From: Gymnorhina tibicen
Taxonomy: Eukaryota; Chordata; Aves; Passeriformes; Artamidae
DNA length: 64,000 bases
Direction of reading: 5' to 3'
Assembly: GCA_013399875.1 (NCBI GenBank)
Contig: VXAZ01001750.1
Location: 1-64,000, forward strand
Of the stretch, positions 29,166 to 42,929 are shown piece by piece. Every line of letters starts with the position of its first letter. Position 1 is the first letter of the stretch. The notes beneath the pieces are model-generated. The model ran no database searches and was not told where the DNA came from. It worked only from the letters and a program-made list of their open reading frames with translations. The position numbers and the translations under genes are program-made.

Positions 29166-32100
29166 AATCAAGGGACTGCTCAGCTGTTTGGAGCATTTTT
29201 GACCGAAGGGAAAAAAGCTTCTGTTTGCCTTGGAAATATGCCTTTTGAACAAGGTCCTGGATATCATCAGGGAAGTAATTCTGTCATCCTTCTGTGGAGA
29301 ATTCAGAACACTGTGTCAGAAATGCATCTCTTCTTCATGCACAGAAGATGCTGACAGGGTGCAACCCTAACAGCTCTCTGCAGGACCTGTGCAGGACTCG
29401 TAGAATGAACAGAGTGCAGTGGGAATGGGAAGTGGGTGGCAGAAGAGGAAAGGAGGTGTCAAAACCAGGATCCTTTCTACGGAAATTAAACAACAAATCA
29501 CAACTGCTGTCAAAGATGAATTACAAGCTTTAGACCTTCAGGTGTTGCCTGTCATGCAGGAAAAAAAGCCACTGGAAAAACCCAGGAAAAAGTTCAGATG
29601 ACTGCACAGGAGGTTTCAGAATTCTCCTTTGAAGTATGAGGGAGGATCCAGACCAATGGATGAAGAATTGACATGCAAAAGAAAGTCCTCAACTGAACTA
29701 ATGGTGCACAACACAAGGAAAACACAATTACCTGACAAATGACAGAAATTGCCTTTAACCTTCTATAATGGATTACATCATTTAATCTAATCAATTAATA
29801 GTTTTGAGGTCAGGAATCACACAGAGGTCAGCTGGGCCATTGGACAGAATCTCGTCACCAACAACAATAAAAACAAGGGGTATTTTTGCTTTCCTACTCA
29901 AAATGTTACTTAAATGTGGCATTTAGCATTCCTGTTCCTGCAGTATCCCTGTTCCTGCTGTAATGAGAAAACTGTGCACGAAACAAACTTAAACCAAATT
30001 AAACATGTCCCTTGTCATTCATCTCTTCTAATAAATAGCACCAAGCAGATCCCTGTGGGGGTGGTGGCTGTCACTTCTCTTTTCTTCAGCTTGGCCTTTT
30101 ACCCTTGGACTGCCTGTCCTTGTGGAGTGGGAACAGCTGAGGAGGTGATGAGAGAAGCAGCATGGGCTGGTGGGCACAGGACCAGGTGGGAAGCCACAGG
30201 TTCGCCGTGGAGTCACCACTCTGTTTTCTGACAGTCATTCCCATTTCTGTGGGACATGGAGAGGGAGACCTGGCCAGCTCAGGACACAAAGATGGGCATA
30301 TTTGATTGTTTCTGTGCTTGACGTACCCTCTGCAGAGAATGAGTTCAGCATGAATAAACAGTAAACCAAGATCTTTTTCCAAGCAAGCTAGCATCCACCT
30401 AAATCCTCCAAAGTTTCTTATGGGAGTAGACCCTTTTTCCCACTTCCCTCCAAATAGAAAATAGCAGGAAGCTGTTCTGTGATTTGTGCTTGCCTGTAAG
30501 AAATTGGCATGTGAAATCTCAGTGAGAGATTTCCCTGTAGAGAAATGGGAAGATAATTATTTGAGATGACTCTAAGCTGTTAAATTTACACACTCTCCTG
30601 CCCAGGTGTGTCTGAGTGCCAGGACCTCTGTGTGTGTGACAAAATGGAGGCTCCCTGTTAATATCTTGGCTTCCTCATGACTGGTGATGACAAACCATGT
30701 TTGAGCCGGTCTTGTGCATGCTTTAGGAGTCAGCAGCTGCAAAGAGGGGATAGTTTTGGGTCAGAAGTTTGCTTGCTTGAGCCTCCAAGAGCTCATCAGC
30801 TGCTAAGACTCGTAGGCAAGGCTGTTGCCTGTTGTCCTGTTTATTCATTTTGGGGATCAATGTGACAACAAATCTGCCTCTCTGTTGGATAATGGGAAGA
30901 GAAATAACACAGAAAGTGTGCTACAACCCTTTTTGTCATCCTTCTGCTACTAGAGTTCAGGTCTTCTGCTGATGAATCATCTATTCTGTGGCCCTATCCA
31001 AATTAGCCTTGATGCCAACAACACCCTCCTCAGTGTTACCAGTTCTACAGCTATTGGTGGGGTCTTTGGGTGTCAGTACAGCCCCGCAACCCTTGCTCTA
31101 TTGTTTTTTTCTGCTGCTTTCAGATTGTGATTTATATTTCATTCATAACAGTCCTGGTGTCTGTGTTACAAATCTCTCCACACTGGCCAGCAAACCCTAT
31201 TAACCTAAAGATGATGAGATGGGGCTCCAGATTTTTATGCAACTTGTCCAGAGTCTGCAACACCCACCCTGCCACAACAGGCAGATTTATCACCTGGAAA
31301 TCTCCCTTCTCCACTGTCCACCACCAACCTGGGTCTTTGCAGGCAAGGTGAACAATTTTAGTCCGTCCTTCTGTGTTTGAATGAGGGATTGCTCTTTCCA
31401 GGCCTTAAAATAGGGAGAGACTTCTAAGAGATTTGAAAATGGAACTTAGGACCCTAAGTCATCACACATTTTTTGAAAGACGTGCTCTGCATCCATATCA
31501 TGTTACTGCTCAGCTGCAGGACTTTTCTTAGACTATCTGAAAGTGGATCTGAACTGCTGTGCTCCAAAGAGGAGTTATTTTAATATTGTGCTGAAATACT
31601 GACAATGAAAACTTGTTGCTTTAGTTAGGCAGTGAGCACTGTCATCTCAGGTCTTAAGAGTTCGAGTAAGCAGAGTTTGATTGCTGAAGTAAAATTTTAC
31701 CATTTTGGAGGTCCTAGGGTTTATTTTACTGCAAATGGTATTGGTGTCTCCCTTCCAAATTTCACTGGGCACATGAAGCCAGGACAACATACTGCCTGGA
31801 AATCAGAAGGTTACAGTGTGTTTTCTAGAAACAGTCACTTCATGGGCCAAGAGGACAAGTTTAAGCAGAATGAGACATATTTTAGAGCAAACAAGGCTTG
31901 CCTTATTGAATCAGAAGCTCCAGAATTTACACGGCAGTTCAGATGCTAATACACAAAACTCAGCAACCTGCTGGCCACAGATTCAGCTGGAGAATGGTTC
32001 AAGACTCATTTCAGCTCTGATGCAGAATTGCTGAGCAGTACAAGACTGCAGAATGCACTTCATCTCCCAGCTGCACACACTTGGTCTGGGGCCAGACACC

Positions 32101-33029
32101 AGGACTCCTGGTCTTAAATGGACCAGGTGTCCCAGTGAAATCACAGGTTTTAGCTATTTGGTTTGGTTTACAGATCAGGCAAGAAAAGTCCTGATTTTTT
32201 GCAAGCAAGTAATCGGTGCACCCTTTCCATACAGAATGCTGTCAGATCAACTTGCTCAGCAGGAAACTGCTGGAGCAATGCTGTTCCCTGGGTCACCAGG
32301 CTCTCAGCAGTCACTTTCCAGCTGGGCTGACTAAAAGACAAAGCAGTGCATGCCATAGTCTTGTCTGAAAATATATTTTTTGTTTGTTTGTTTGTTTTGT
32401 GTCTGACCATTTGGTTTTCTTCTAGGATCAAGGGATGAGACACAGTGCATCCTACAAAGTGTTCCTTTAACATGTGCCATCAGGACAGCTTGTGAGGAAT
32501 CTGCAGTGGCAGATGTGCCAGCAAAAGTTAGAGGAGCTCATTTAGCCCATAGCTTGTCTTTGCTCTGAGAAAACTGATGAATGAGACATAAAGATGCAAG
32601 GGTGATTAAAGCTGAGGATGGAAATCCAGCTCTGCACCCATTACACTTGAAAAGTTCTCTAGGGGGAAAAATAAACAGGAAAGAAAATATTACAATGCGT
32701 GTTTTTACAGACAGTGATGGCTCTGAGATCAGGCAGTGTTGCCAGGAGTCACATGTATTGGGAATGCATGCAGACTGCAACTTAAGAAAAACTGGGAAAT
32801 CATTGCTCCATGCTTGTAACAGGGACCCCGGGCTTTGTTTCCAACTGACGCTGGCCTCTCGTGAAGACTGCAGCTATGATAAGAGGGTGTAAAATACTAG
32901 TATTATTCCTTCCTAAAAATGATATATGTGCTTTGCATAGATGAAAAATCATCAGATGAAGTAGGAAGCAGGAGAGAAAAGGATCTGAGGATTTTCTTTG
33001 TCAGCAAAAGATATCCTTCCTTTGGCCAC

Positions 33030-33182
33030 CACCCCAAGCCTGCCAGAGTTCAGGCAGTGTTTGGACAAGGCTCTTAGGCACAGGATGGGATTGCTGGGGT
33101 GTCCTGTGCAGAGCAAGGGGTTGGACTAGCATGAGCCTAGTGGATCAGTTCTAGCTCAGGTTATCCTGTGACTCTGTGATAG
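33030..33182 (+). repeat. CR1 3' end, CR1-C/F-like
   Basis: CAGAGTTCAGGCAGTGTTTG, GGGGTGTCCTGTGCAGAGCA, GGTTGGACTAGC and the ending GTGACTCTGTGAT match this CR1 3' type. Confidence 0.75.
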
Positions 33183-34546
33183 TCCAAGTTCAGCTTCAGC
33201 AAACGCACAGAGACCTTGAAATGTCACCTGTCACAAGCCAGGGCCTAGTCCTGTGGTTCCCAATTATTTTATAGCTGAGCCTGTCTCTTGAGGACAATCA
33301 ATATTCACATACATCACTGACTCTGACTGCTCACCTGCCTCAGGGCTGCCAAGGGCTCTCCTTCACCTCACGGGGCTTGTGCTGGGGCGTCTGCAGTGTC
33401 CCAGGCCTCATATTACACCTCTGCTAATTTGAAACTGTCACACTGGGTGTGCTCAGTTTAATTATGCTTCCAGGTACTCTGCTCATTAGCAGGCTTCTCA
33501 AATGACACAGAAGATGCAAGGCCTGTGCTATGAGAAGCTGACAGATGTATTGACAAAAGTATTTGTACAAATCTCAGCTGTTTTCGTCTCATTTATGTCT
33601 TGATAAGTTCTGTGAAACTAATTGAGATAAAAGTCTAATCTGTCCAGCTCCAAAGGAGCTGAAACAACATCAGTGGAAAATGAGGGGAAACAATTAAGAC
33701 AGTCTGAGCAAATGGAAGGGTAGGCAAATTAAGATGGTTGTAAGTTATAAAAATAGTGAGTATTTGGGCTTGAGGAAAGGAGACAGTGAAACACCGGGAA
33801 GCTGTGGCCATCTCGCATTTTCCTCATCTTTAACATCTTTAACCTAAGTTCTTGTCTTGCTCCTACAAATATGATTGCCCCCCTGCAGGAGGCACACACC
33901 CTCCCCAAGAAAATGTGATCATTTGGAAGTCACCTCAGTGAAAAATACAAAGGCCTAATGTTCGCAGCTACATGTCACTGCAAGATCAATGTTCCAGCCT
34001 GTGTGCCCTGCTCAGCAGAATTCCCGCTGGGATAAAACCAGCAGGACCTGGGGCTTCTGTCCCTGCAGCATGGCTTACCTCTCCTTTAGCCAGCCAGGAG
34101 CACTCCCTGCAGAGGTACAGACAGAGGTTAGCGTGTGGGTTGCTCAGTAAGAGGTGCCTTGGCTTTGCAGGGTGTGCAAAAAGAGCTGTGGCCACCTCAA
34201 GCCGATTGTCCCTGCGTATCGAGGTGCCCCGACAAGCACCCGCCGATCGTGCCACCAAGGAAGTGGCTGCAAACCTCTCATTGCTCACTGATGAGGTCCA
34301 GAACTGTTTTTACACCTTCTTCTCTAAATAAGGAAGCTGCCTGTGAGGCCTCTGATTCCCCAACCAATTTGACTCCTTTGCTTCCCACAGCCAATGAAAT
34401 CCCACTCCTGCCTCCAGTCTTGGGTGACAGCACTCCAACCTCAGCAGGCAGGGAGGACGGCAGGTTTGTGTTACAGCCCTGGCAGCCTCACCTTGGGCAG
34501 GCTGTTGATGTCAGAGTGATGATGTGGGCAGGGACAGCCCCTGCCC

Positions 34547-34552
34547 TATAAA
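34547..34552 (+). promoter_or_regulatory. TATA box of FGF6
   Basis: CTATAAAG lies 258 nt upstream of the FGF6 start codon, after a moderately GC-rich segment. A start site near 34577 would give a 5' UTR of about 230 nt. Call is by motif and position only. Confidence 0.5.
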
Positions 34553-34804
34553 GATGGCTCAATCAAATATAACGGAGGCTGCCCAGTGGGAAGCAGGATC
34601 TACAAACCATGGTCCCCACCAGTTGGAGTCCTGCTGGCCTGTCTCTGCTCCCAACCCAACTGCTATCGGGCTTTAGTTTCAGGTCAGCAAGCTCTATTTG
34701 CTTTCCAAAAATAAGCCTCTGCCACCATGCTGAAGGGAGAAAAACAAGAAGGGCGGTATTTTTAGGGCCATTAATTCTGACCACGTGCCCAGGAGGTGAA
34801 CCGG

Positions 34805-35144
34805 ATGGCCACGGCACAAAGACTTCTCATCACTATGTCCTGCGACGCCAGCACTCACCGGACGTTGCCTGCGTTCCTTCTCCTCGGTTTGCTAGCCGGG
34901 ATTGCTGCCACACACCCAGTTGTAAGCAGAACTAATGGCACATTGCTGGAGAGAGGATGGCAATCTCTGCTGTCCAGGTCCATGTCTGGGATGTCAGGGG
35001 AGAAGGCAGATGTGAACTGGGAGAGTGACTATTTGCTAGGAATCAAGAGGCAGCGGAGGCTTTACTGCAACGTGGGCATCGGGTTTCACCTTCAAATCCT
35101 CCCAGACGGAAGGATAAGCGGAGTTCACAATGAAAACCAATACA
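34805..35144 (+). CDS. FGF6: FGF6 exon 1
   Basis: Encodes the signal peptide, pro-region and first trefoil strands (residues 1-113 plus one base of Ser114). Donor ACA|GTGAGT. Confidence 0.95.
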
Positions 35145-38100
35145 GTGAGTTGCATCCAGAAATGAAATAGAATAGATGTCACTTAATTGCTGTGAACTCG
35201 AGTAATTACCCTTCATAGAGTGCAAATGTTATGACTTGATATTATTAATCTGTGCTACATCTGTTGCCTTTTAAAAGTCTCTGGGATCAATAAACATGAG
35301 AACCCTTCGGGTTGAAACGTGGCACAAAATGCTTAGACAAATTTAGATAGAATTTATTTTTACCTGCTTTGCTGCACAGATGAGAAAAGACAAACCAGGT
35401 CGAAAACTGACTCTCTGCTGCATTTTCTTGCTCCTCACCTTCTCGTTTGCTTTTTGAATCCAGGAGGTTTTTGCTGAGTCCGGAGTGCCAAAGCATGACT
35501 CTTGAATCCCAGCCGACCAGTATTTTTGGGATACTCAGTGTGTCCCGTGGAAGGGGTTTGCTGCTCCTGGTTTGCTCATTCTTGTGGGTGCTGTTCTGTT
35601 ACCCTAAGAATTAAGGAAAGCATTAGTCATGTGAATTTGAATTTCCTGTAGAGGGCAGTTGCTAAAATCTTTTGCAGCTAAGATATCATGTGAGACTTCA
35701 AAATGCAAGCCACACTTCTTTAGGGCTCAGTAAAAAACCTTTTGTAAGTACAGCATATTACAAAAAAAATAATTTTCATATTGAAAAGGTCCAGAGTTTG
35801 ACAGATCAAAAGAGTTTGATAGAGCAAAAGGCTTATACAGAATGTGATTACAATTCTAGAATAATTATTTTCAAATCCCGAGACATGTAGGAAAACCCAA
35901 GATCTTCTCTGTGTATATTTATTTTCCTGCACTAGGGAGATAATTCTCATAAAGAATATGTGACAAGTTTGTTAGGGTTTTAAAAAAAGAAGAAATTGTA
36001 TCTGAATTGCTTTCCATTAGCTCTAGATTCTGTGATAACACTTCTATTAAACTTCATGTTTTTCAGGTCTCTTTGAAATATCCACTGTAGAAAGAGGTGT
36101 TGTAAGTCTGCTTGGTGTGAAAAGTGCTCTCTTCATCGCAATGAACAGCAAGGGGAGGTTGTATGGGACGGTAAGTACAAGTGCAAGTAGTTTTTCAGTT
36201 TAAACAAAAAGGTTTTGAAGTGGTTTGTTTTGGTTTAGTGTTTTGCTTTGTTTGTTTGGCTTTAGTTTGTTTTGGTTTTGTTCGTTTCGGTTTTTTCCTT
36301 ATGGAAATCTCTGATTACAAGCAGAGAAAATAGCCCTTGAGTTACAGGGAGCCTGCCCAGCCTGCTGTCATCAGTGCTATTTAATACAACGAGCAGCGTG
36401 GCTGTTACAGGGCTGGCATTTTAAAGCTTCCTTGTAAGACTGTACAGGGAACACCTTAGGAAAATGAACATATTCTGCAAATAGTACAGATTAATTAGAT
36501 GGCTTCTTCTAAGGTCACAGAGCTGCAAACACATTGTAGCAAAGCTGAGCCCCGTTGATTCCATTCTGCATTGCATTGTGTGTAGGAGAGGCGCAATTAT
36601 AGCTATTTCCAACAGCTACCCTTAGTAAAATAATGACCACATGCTCCCTCCTACCAAAAACAACCACACCATCAAGAATAAATAGGAAGTCTACCCTACA
36701 AGGTCAACATATGTGGCTGGGGTTATTTTAATGATCAGTTTTGTGAGATCACTTGCAAAGGGTGAGAAAATAATAACAACTATTATCAGTGGTATGCAAA
36801 TCATACTGAAACACTATCATCCTCATCTAGATGATTTGCTATCTAAATGCAGTTTAACCTCTGAGATGTGAGCAACACATCTCCAGTCTCAACATCCAGC
36901 AGAAAAAGTGCGTGTTAGGAGCAGCATTTGAAAGAGGCTGGCTCTGGGCAATACACAAAATCAGCCCATCTCAAACTAATGAATGGCACTGGTTGCATCC
37001 ATCTCTTTTGTCAAGGAACAGCAGAGTCCTTTCCTTTGGAACAGCTGTAATTTCAACAGAGCATTGCAGTTGTTTAAAATAATGCCAAATGTTGTGAGGG
37101 ACCTGTGGCCATTACTAACCTGACTGATTCCTTCTCACACACATAATGACAGTGGGACACTTTAGGATCCCACTTCAGGAATATTCTTTCAATCACAAGT
37201 GATCACAAGCACCTAAAAAGTGCCACAAGCTCAACTGCTTTACTTAGCTGGGTCTTCCTAAAGAAATGCGGAGTCTGGCTTCAGAAATCCCTTTGATTTT
37301 TCCCCCACTTTTAAGTCAGTTTTGTTTATCTTCAAAGACACAAAAGCTGCAAGAGATGTGCATTTTCCCTTGTACGGCACAATGCCTTATGTTAAGCTCT
37401 TACAGACTTTGGGTGGTGTTATCACACAGATGCCCAAATAGAACTGCTTTTGTGGCATCTCATGTGCCAGACATTCGAAGTCAGACAATTATTCTGCTTT
37501 CTCTTTTAATTTCCTCTGCATTTGTCTCCTGCTTGTCCTTGCACTTCATCTCCCAGATAACTCACTCTCTTTGGATTTTCATGTTTTGACATGGAGAAAA
37601 TTTAAAACTATTTTCCCAGCTTAGATCCAGCTGCATAGTTAAATATCACTAACGGTTTAAGAAAGAAAAGATTTATTGCTAATCAAATCTCTTATTCAAG
37701 CAAGCAGTTCTCCCTGAACACTGCTGTTTGGAAAAGCTCTGAAGGTTTTGACAGCCAGCATATCGTTCTTTTATAACTGACAGAAGTTCTGGCAGAGGGA
37801 GGTCTTAAATAAAGCTGTTGTTTGGGCAAGAGGGCACGATGCTGACAGAAATTATTACTTGCAAATAAAATGAAGAAATGCATGATTTATAATGAATTAA
37901 CTCGATCTGCCACAGGAAATACACAGTCCATTATCTGGACAGGTGGCATCTGAGTTCATCTGACACCAAATTAGCGCCGAGGAGGGAGATTTATTGTTGG
38001 CCGCAGTGGCTGCAGCACCACCTGTCGCACACTGCAACGAGCCTTGGTGTAAAAACGCGAGGAAGAAAAATGACCTGGGCCTTGGTGGAATATTGATTGT

Positions 38101-38319
38101 ACCTGATTTGTACCCTCACCCTCTCTCCTTGCTGTTCCTTAGGCTGTTTTCCAAGATGAATGCAAATTCAAGGAAACCTTACTGCCCAATAACTACAACG
38201 CATATGAATCCAACGTTCACCGTGGTGCTTACATAGCCCTGAGCAAACACGGCAGGGTGAAGAGAGGGAACAAGGTCTCTCCTGCCATGACAGTGACCCA
38301 CTTCTTACCAAGAATATGA
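34805..38319 (+). CDS. FGF6: Fibroblast growth factor 6, complete (206 aa, 3 exons)
   Basis: Exons 34805-35144, 36067-36170 and 38143-38319 join in frame to 621 nt including TGA (human protein 208 aa). The junction phases (1, then 0) are the invariant ones of the FGF family. The ligand is secreted and paracrine, of the FGF4 subfamily; it binds heparan sulfate and FGF receptors and is tied to muscle growth and repair. Residues 1-37 include a hydrophobic signal ([13 protein letters not shown]), N44-G-T is a glycosylation sequon, and the beta-trefoil core starts near residue 79 with [19 protein letters not shown] and ends in THFLPRI. Heparin-site basics (NNYNAYES...GRVKRGNKV) are present. The start was chosen because [12 protein letters not shown] parallels the human N-terminus; an in-frame ATG at 34835 is an alternative. 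FGF4 is the closest paralogue, but synteny with FGF23 and C12orf4 settles FGF6. Confidence 0.95.
36067..36170 (+). CDS. FGF6: FGF6 exon 2
   Basis: The 104-nt length is characteristic of FGF middle exons. It encodes [20 protein letters not shown]...GRLYGT. Acceptor GTTTTTCAG, donor ACG|GTAAGT. Confidence 0.96.
36210..36297. repeat. T/G-rich low-complexity tract in FGF6 intron 1-2 region
   Basis: About 90 bp of TTTGTTTTGGTTT-like sequence begins 40 bp after FGF6 exon 2, so it lies in intron 2. The rest of intron 2 (36171-38142) and intron 1 (35145-36066) hold nothing recognisable. Confidence 0.7.
38143..38319 (+). CDS. FGF6: FGF6 exon 3
   Basis: Last 58 residues with the core cysteine (ECKF), [11 protein letters not shown], the basic heparin-binding loop and the final THFLPRI. 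Acceptor CTGTTCCTTAG; stop TGA at 38317-38319. Confidence 0.96.
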   Translation, partial: AVFQDECKFKETLLPNNYNAYESNVHRGAYIALSKHGRVKRGNKVSPAMTVTHFLPRI

Positions 38320-40839
38320 GCACCAGCAAAACAGAAGATTAAATCCCAGGACAAACTGTTTCATTTTGCACGTGGGGAATAACCTCCCAGGTAAAGTATT
38401 TATACTGGTCATTGAAAAAAAAAAAAAAAGAAATCTCTATATATATGTGTATATTTGGATAGAAATATTTGTACTAAATTCATCACATAGCATATGTAAT
38501 ACGATGCTGCTTTTCTTCTACTCTGTACAAATTTTACATGGCTGTGTGCCTCCTTTGGTGCTGTACAGAGAAAAACGCAAGCTGGAGTGCAAAGGAAGTT
38601 TTTGGAAGATGCGGAATGGCTGTGGGCAACCATCTAATCAATCATTTACTAAATATTATTTACCTCAGATAATAACCTCTTGTAGTGAGCTGTTTACATA
38701 TCATGGGCCAAATCAGCAGATGATTTTGCTTCACCAGAGCTTCAGGCAGTTCACTCCATCTGAATATCTGCCTGCACCCCCCCTTCTACAGACTGTGTCC
38801 AGTCCTGTAAAGTCTTCAACCCATTTTTGATCATTAAGGTGCCAATTCCACAACTGTTTCCACACAAGCAAACTGTCTATTCCCGTATTCCCGGAGCCCC
38901 TCTGTCTCTGAAGTGATCTTCCAGGGTCTCCTCACATGGACTGGCTGGCAAAATGAAGATCTACAATCAATTTCCCGTGGGAAGGGCCACAGGATAAATC
39001 ACAAATGGGTCCCAAATGCAAAACTTATTTGGAGCTGAGGATTTTGAATGGCATTTTGTGAGCTTAGTTTAGACTTACCTCAAATATAGATGTGTACAAC
39101 TTTAATATTAATATTTGTATATATATAGACATGGGATGTGTGAGTGTGCATCTATGTAATTACATACTTTCAATTAATCAATCATCCCAGTCTCCTGATG
39201 CCCAGGTGCCTTTATATTTGTATACACATAAAAGAAAAGAAATATTTAAAGGCACTCTATTTCGTTTAGGCTGAATCTTGTTAATCTCTAAGAACAAGAA
39301 CTGGTCTGTGGAATGCATTTTATAAAATGTAAGAAATTCATGGAAGCTTCCAACAAAGGGTTATTTTAGAAAACTCTGTGTTGAATTTTCACTGTTTTAA
39401 GTATATTTGGTTCTTCTCTATCATACCTCCCTGAGGTATGAAGGACAGAGAAAGAAGGAGGCTACACAAGCATACCTTCCCATGCTGGGACAGAGGAATT
39501 CGTGCCATAATTCCAATTTCTGTCACTTGCAAAGCATCAGTTTCAAAGAGCAAGTTCACACAGCAAGCTGTATGAAACACTCTTCAAAGCTCTCCTAGAA
39601 GCTGTACAAACGGCATATAACCTTGCCTTGCTATTTTGACAACCCTTTTCCAGATCACCGATGAAGCTCCATTCTCTGTGCCTGTGAAAGAGTATTTTAA
39701 GAGGCCCTAAGTGAATAGTCACTATAAATGTCAGTTACCAGAAGCCTTGGGATTCCTGCATTGGTGGCGTGCTCCTAAATTTGAAACTAGATTCAATGCA
39801 ATGTCAGAGCATGAGCATTTTCAGCATAGATGGACAGTGCTGCTGCAGAAGTGAATATCTCAGTGCAAGATTATCTCCCATGTCCAGCCAAAATGGGGCT
39901 ATGTCCAGCCTTGACATGCCATTCTATTTGCAGGGGCTGTCTATTCATGATGAATTTGAGCCTTCTGACATGCATGAGAGACACTGTCAAGGCCAGATCC
40001 TCAGCTGTAGTAAATAAGCCCAGGAAACCTATTCAGTTTTTAGCTCCTCAAGTTTATAGAAGATTTGGCCCAAAGGACATACCCTCAAGGATGTACCCAC
40101 AGCCACCATTCCTGAGAAACTGTCAAGGCAATTGTTTTGTGAACAAGATACAGTTTTCCAGCATCTCTAGTGTGATTTGTACTTGAATTTATCTGGCTCA
40201 AATGTAAGTGATGATCACAGTGTAAATGAAGAGGAAAAAGAAGAGAGAAATGCTGCTCACAGTACAGGAACGGGATGCTCTGGACAATGCTTTGGAAGGA
40301 AAGGAGTTGAAAGGAATTGCTCTTCATTTTCTGGTCTTGCAGTATTTCAGAGAGAAGCCAAGTTGACACACTTTGTTGACCCACAAAGTGTGCAACAGTT
40401 TGCTTTGGAAAAGTGTACATTGAAGTGAAAAACCAGGATGTTTTGAGTGGGGAGAGTATGGGTCAAAGAAAGTTTGGAGGGTATCAGGCAGTACATTGAC
40501 CTAGAGTCCCTAGAGGTACAGAGAGCTGGGCTGAAATACATTAGCTGGCAGCCTGTATCCTGGTGTTATATTACTAATTGTCTTTGAAACTAAGTTTGAA
40601 GAAGTATGGAAGAGTCCAGGGATGTAGAAGGAGTTTGAATGCTGGCACACAGGTTTGTTTCTGATCACAGCTTAAACCACCATCCTTATGACAGGATAAC
40701 GTCTGTTCCCTCTTAAAGCAGGCCAGCCTAGAGAAAATGATTGTTGCCAGGACTGGTAAGCAATGGGACTGCTGGCACAACAGGTGGGAATCAGACTCAC
40801 TGGCTCCATTTTGCACACACTGGTCAAGCAAGGACAACT

Positions 40840-41118
40840 CCTAGACCAGGTCACAGGAAGTCAGGACAAGAGGAAATGGCCTCAAGCTGTGCCAGGGGAG
40901 GTTCAGGCTGGACATCAAGAAGAATTTCTTCACTGAATGGGTGGTCAGGCATTGGAACAGGCTGCCCAGAGAGGTGGTGGAGTCACCATCCCTGGAAGTG
41001 TTCTGGAAATGACTGGATGTGGCTCTGGTCTGGTTGACAAGGTGGGGATTTGTCAAAGGTTGGACTTGATGATCTTGGAGGTATTTTCCAAACTCAGTCA
41101 TTCTGTGATTCTATAAAT
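40840..41118 (+). repeat. CR1 3' end, CR1-D/H-like
   Basis: CAAGAGGAAATGGCCTCAAG, CTGTGCCAGGGGAGGTTCAG, AACAGGCTGCCCAGAGAGGT, TTGGACTTGATGATCTTGGA and TCATTCTGTGATTCTATAA. A subfamily distinct from the majority of copies. Confidence 0.85.
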
Positions 41119-42929
41119 CTGTTTAGATGCAGCCTGCTAGGCTGAGATTGTTCTTATGAACTGCAGACCCTTTTGGATGCAGTTGTGGTGGGCATTTGGA
41201 AAGACCCATTCAGGTCTGCTGAATTCCTCTTTACATCACTGCTTCTTTCCTCATTACACCTCAATGCCAGCCAGATCAACATGGAAATCATAGCTGAAAT
41301 CAAAGAAGGATATGTGACTACATAAAGAAAACTAATGAAAGTAAAGGGATTTCCCAAATCAGGGCCAAATTAGGAACTTCAAAACATATCTCAGTGTGCA
41401 GTAACAGCGGGTCATGCCATGGTGAGCTCTGAAAGCATTGCTCTGAATGCTCCACACTAGCCTGTCGTGCCCACATTTTGCACATGGGATTCTCCTGTGG
41501 AGTTGATGCCTCTTTTCAAGGTTTCTCCTTCCTCAGGCAAACCCCATAACAATCTAAGACTTAATCCACCCCTGTTAGAAAGCAGACTTGGCTGGAACTG
41601 AATCATGTTCTTAAATAAATGTATTTTTCCCAAACATGCAGAGACACAGACACACAGTGGAAAAGCAGAGTAATATTTGTATACCTCACTAACTATTTCA
41701 ATTCCAAGATTTTATTTTGCACAGTAAAATGGTGCCAAAGTTCTCAGATTACTTTTTTTTTCACTAAAATATACCTCATGTTCTGACTCAATATGGACTC
41801 ACAATTGAGACTGTAAATTTGCAAGAAACACAAAACTGTCCAATCAATTGTTTATGAAATTGCTTCTATTTTTATATGTATGTGCTGCGCACAATAGTTT
41901 AATGTATTCATAAAATAAAATTTTATACATTTTTGGTAGTGTTTTGACTCTAAATCCCTCTTAACATTTGGGTTGTTTTCCTTGATTCGGAAACGCTGTG
42001 TTAACTCCTCCTCCAAACCAAGTTTTTAGTCACCTCTAGAACCAGAGTATGTATTGGTACACTTCAAATTGTTGTAGATTTTCGTGTTATTCAGATTTCT
42101 TTCCTGGGAAGTGTCTAGATGTCCTGGGAGGCATGGGCACTTCCCATGCTCCCTTTCCACTCTGTGCTCTCAGCTTGGGCGATGAAAAATCTCTCAGGAA
42201 TTTTGGGGACAAGAGACGGAGGCAAGACCCACACCTCTATGAAGAATAGGAAACATTTTGCTGAGTTTACCTCATTTTCTGCTTCCTCCCAGGTAATTTG
42301 AAACTTAATAATATCTCTGTTTCTATGGAGATATTTAGACGGGAAAAGACTGTTAGAGGGCTTGAATCCAACCTCTTAGATGAGTGCAGGAGAAACGTCA
42401 AAGCTGGGGAAGTTGTATCAGGAAGAATCCCATCTACCCATCTCCTGCAACAGCCCCTCCAACAGCTCCATGATTCATTAAGCTCTGGTTGAAACTCTGG
42501 ATAGTCACTCAAAGGGGATCAAACACAGACAGATGTCTCAAAAGGGTCACCAGAGCACCCCATGCTTTGCTGGAAGAGTCTAAGAGGGGTTGGCATCTTC
42601 TGTAGGGTCTTGACACAAGACCCATTTGTCCTGTGTGTTGATGGAAAGCATCCCTCCTGCTGGAACTAACCCTTACCAACACAAATGGCTGCATAAATTA
42701 TCTGAAGGATTCAGTACCATGAAGGGAAAGGAAAAAAAAGGAAAAAAGAAGGCTTTCTGATAACTCACATGTACAGGACAAACTCAGCTGCAGGTATGCA
42801 AAGCTGGGTGGAAGACACGGGTCTGTGAACTGTGTGGCTTCAGTGGAGCCCAAGACCACGTTCAGGGCAAGGGGCAGCACCAGTGCCAGAGCTGGGATCC
42901 AGAACCCCCCTGTGCTGGGCTGAGCCCAG

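Larger units (their letters stand above)
20042..34546. other. Intergenic C12orf4-FGF6, about 14.5 kb
   Basis: No coding exon recognised on either strand. Open frames up to 124 codons have no similarity I know and no supporting splice structure. Contents seen: a T run at 20655-20671, an ATT microsatellite at 23549-23570, CR1 pieces near 23.1, 26.2-26.7, 29.0 and 33.0-33.2 kb, a short CAG run near 27.49 kb, and a TTTG run at 32375-32399. The rest is AT-rich single-copy-looking sequence that could hold enhancers of FGF6, but none is identifiable by eye. Confidence 0.7.

Noticed and set aside
33972..34331. 119-codon plus frame and 100-codon minus frame upstream of FGF6
   Set aside because: GC-rich promoter-proximal DNA; no domain, no splice partners. 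It could instead be regulatory sequence for FGF6.
38366..38830. 154-codon frame just after FGF6
   Set aside because: Lies in the likely FGF6 3' UTR, starts with a poly-Lys artefact of an A run, and shows no similarity.
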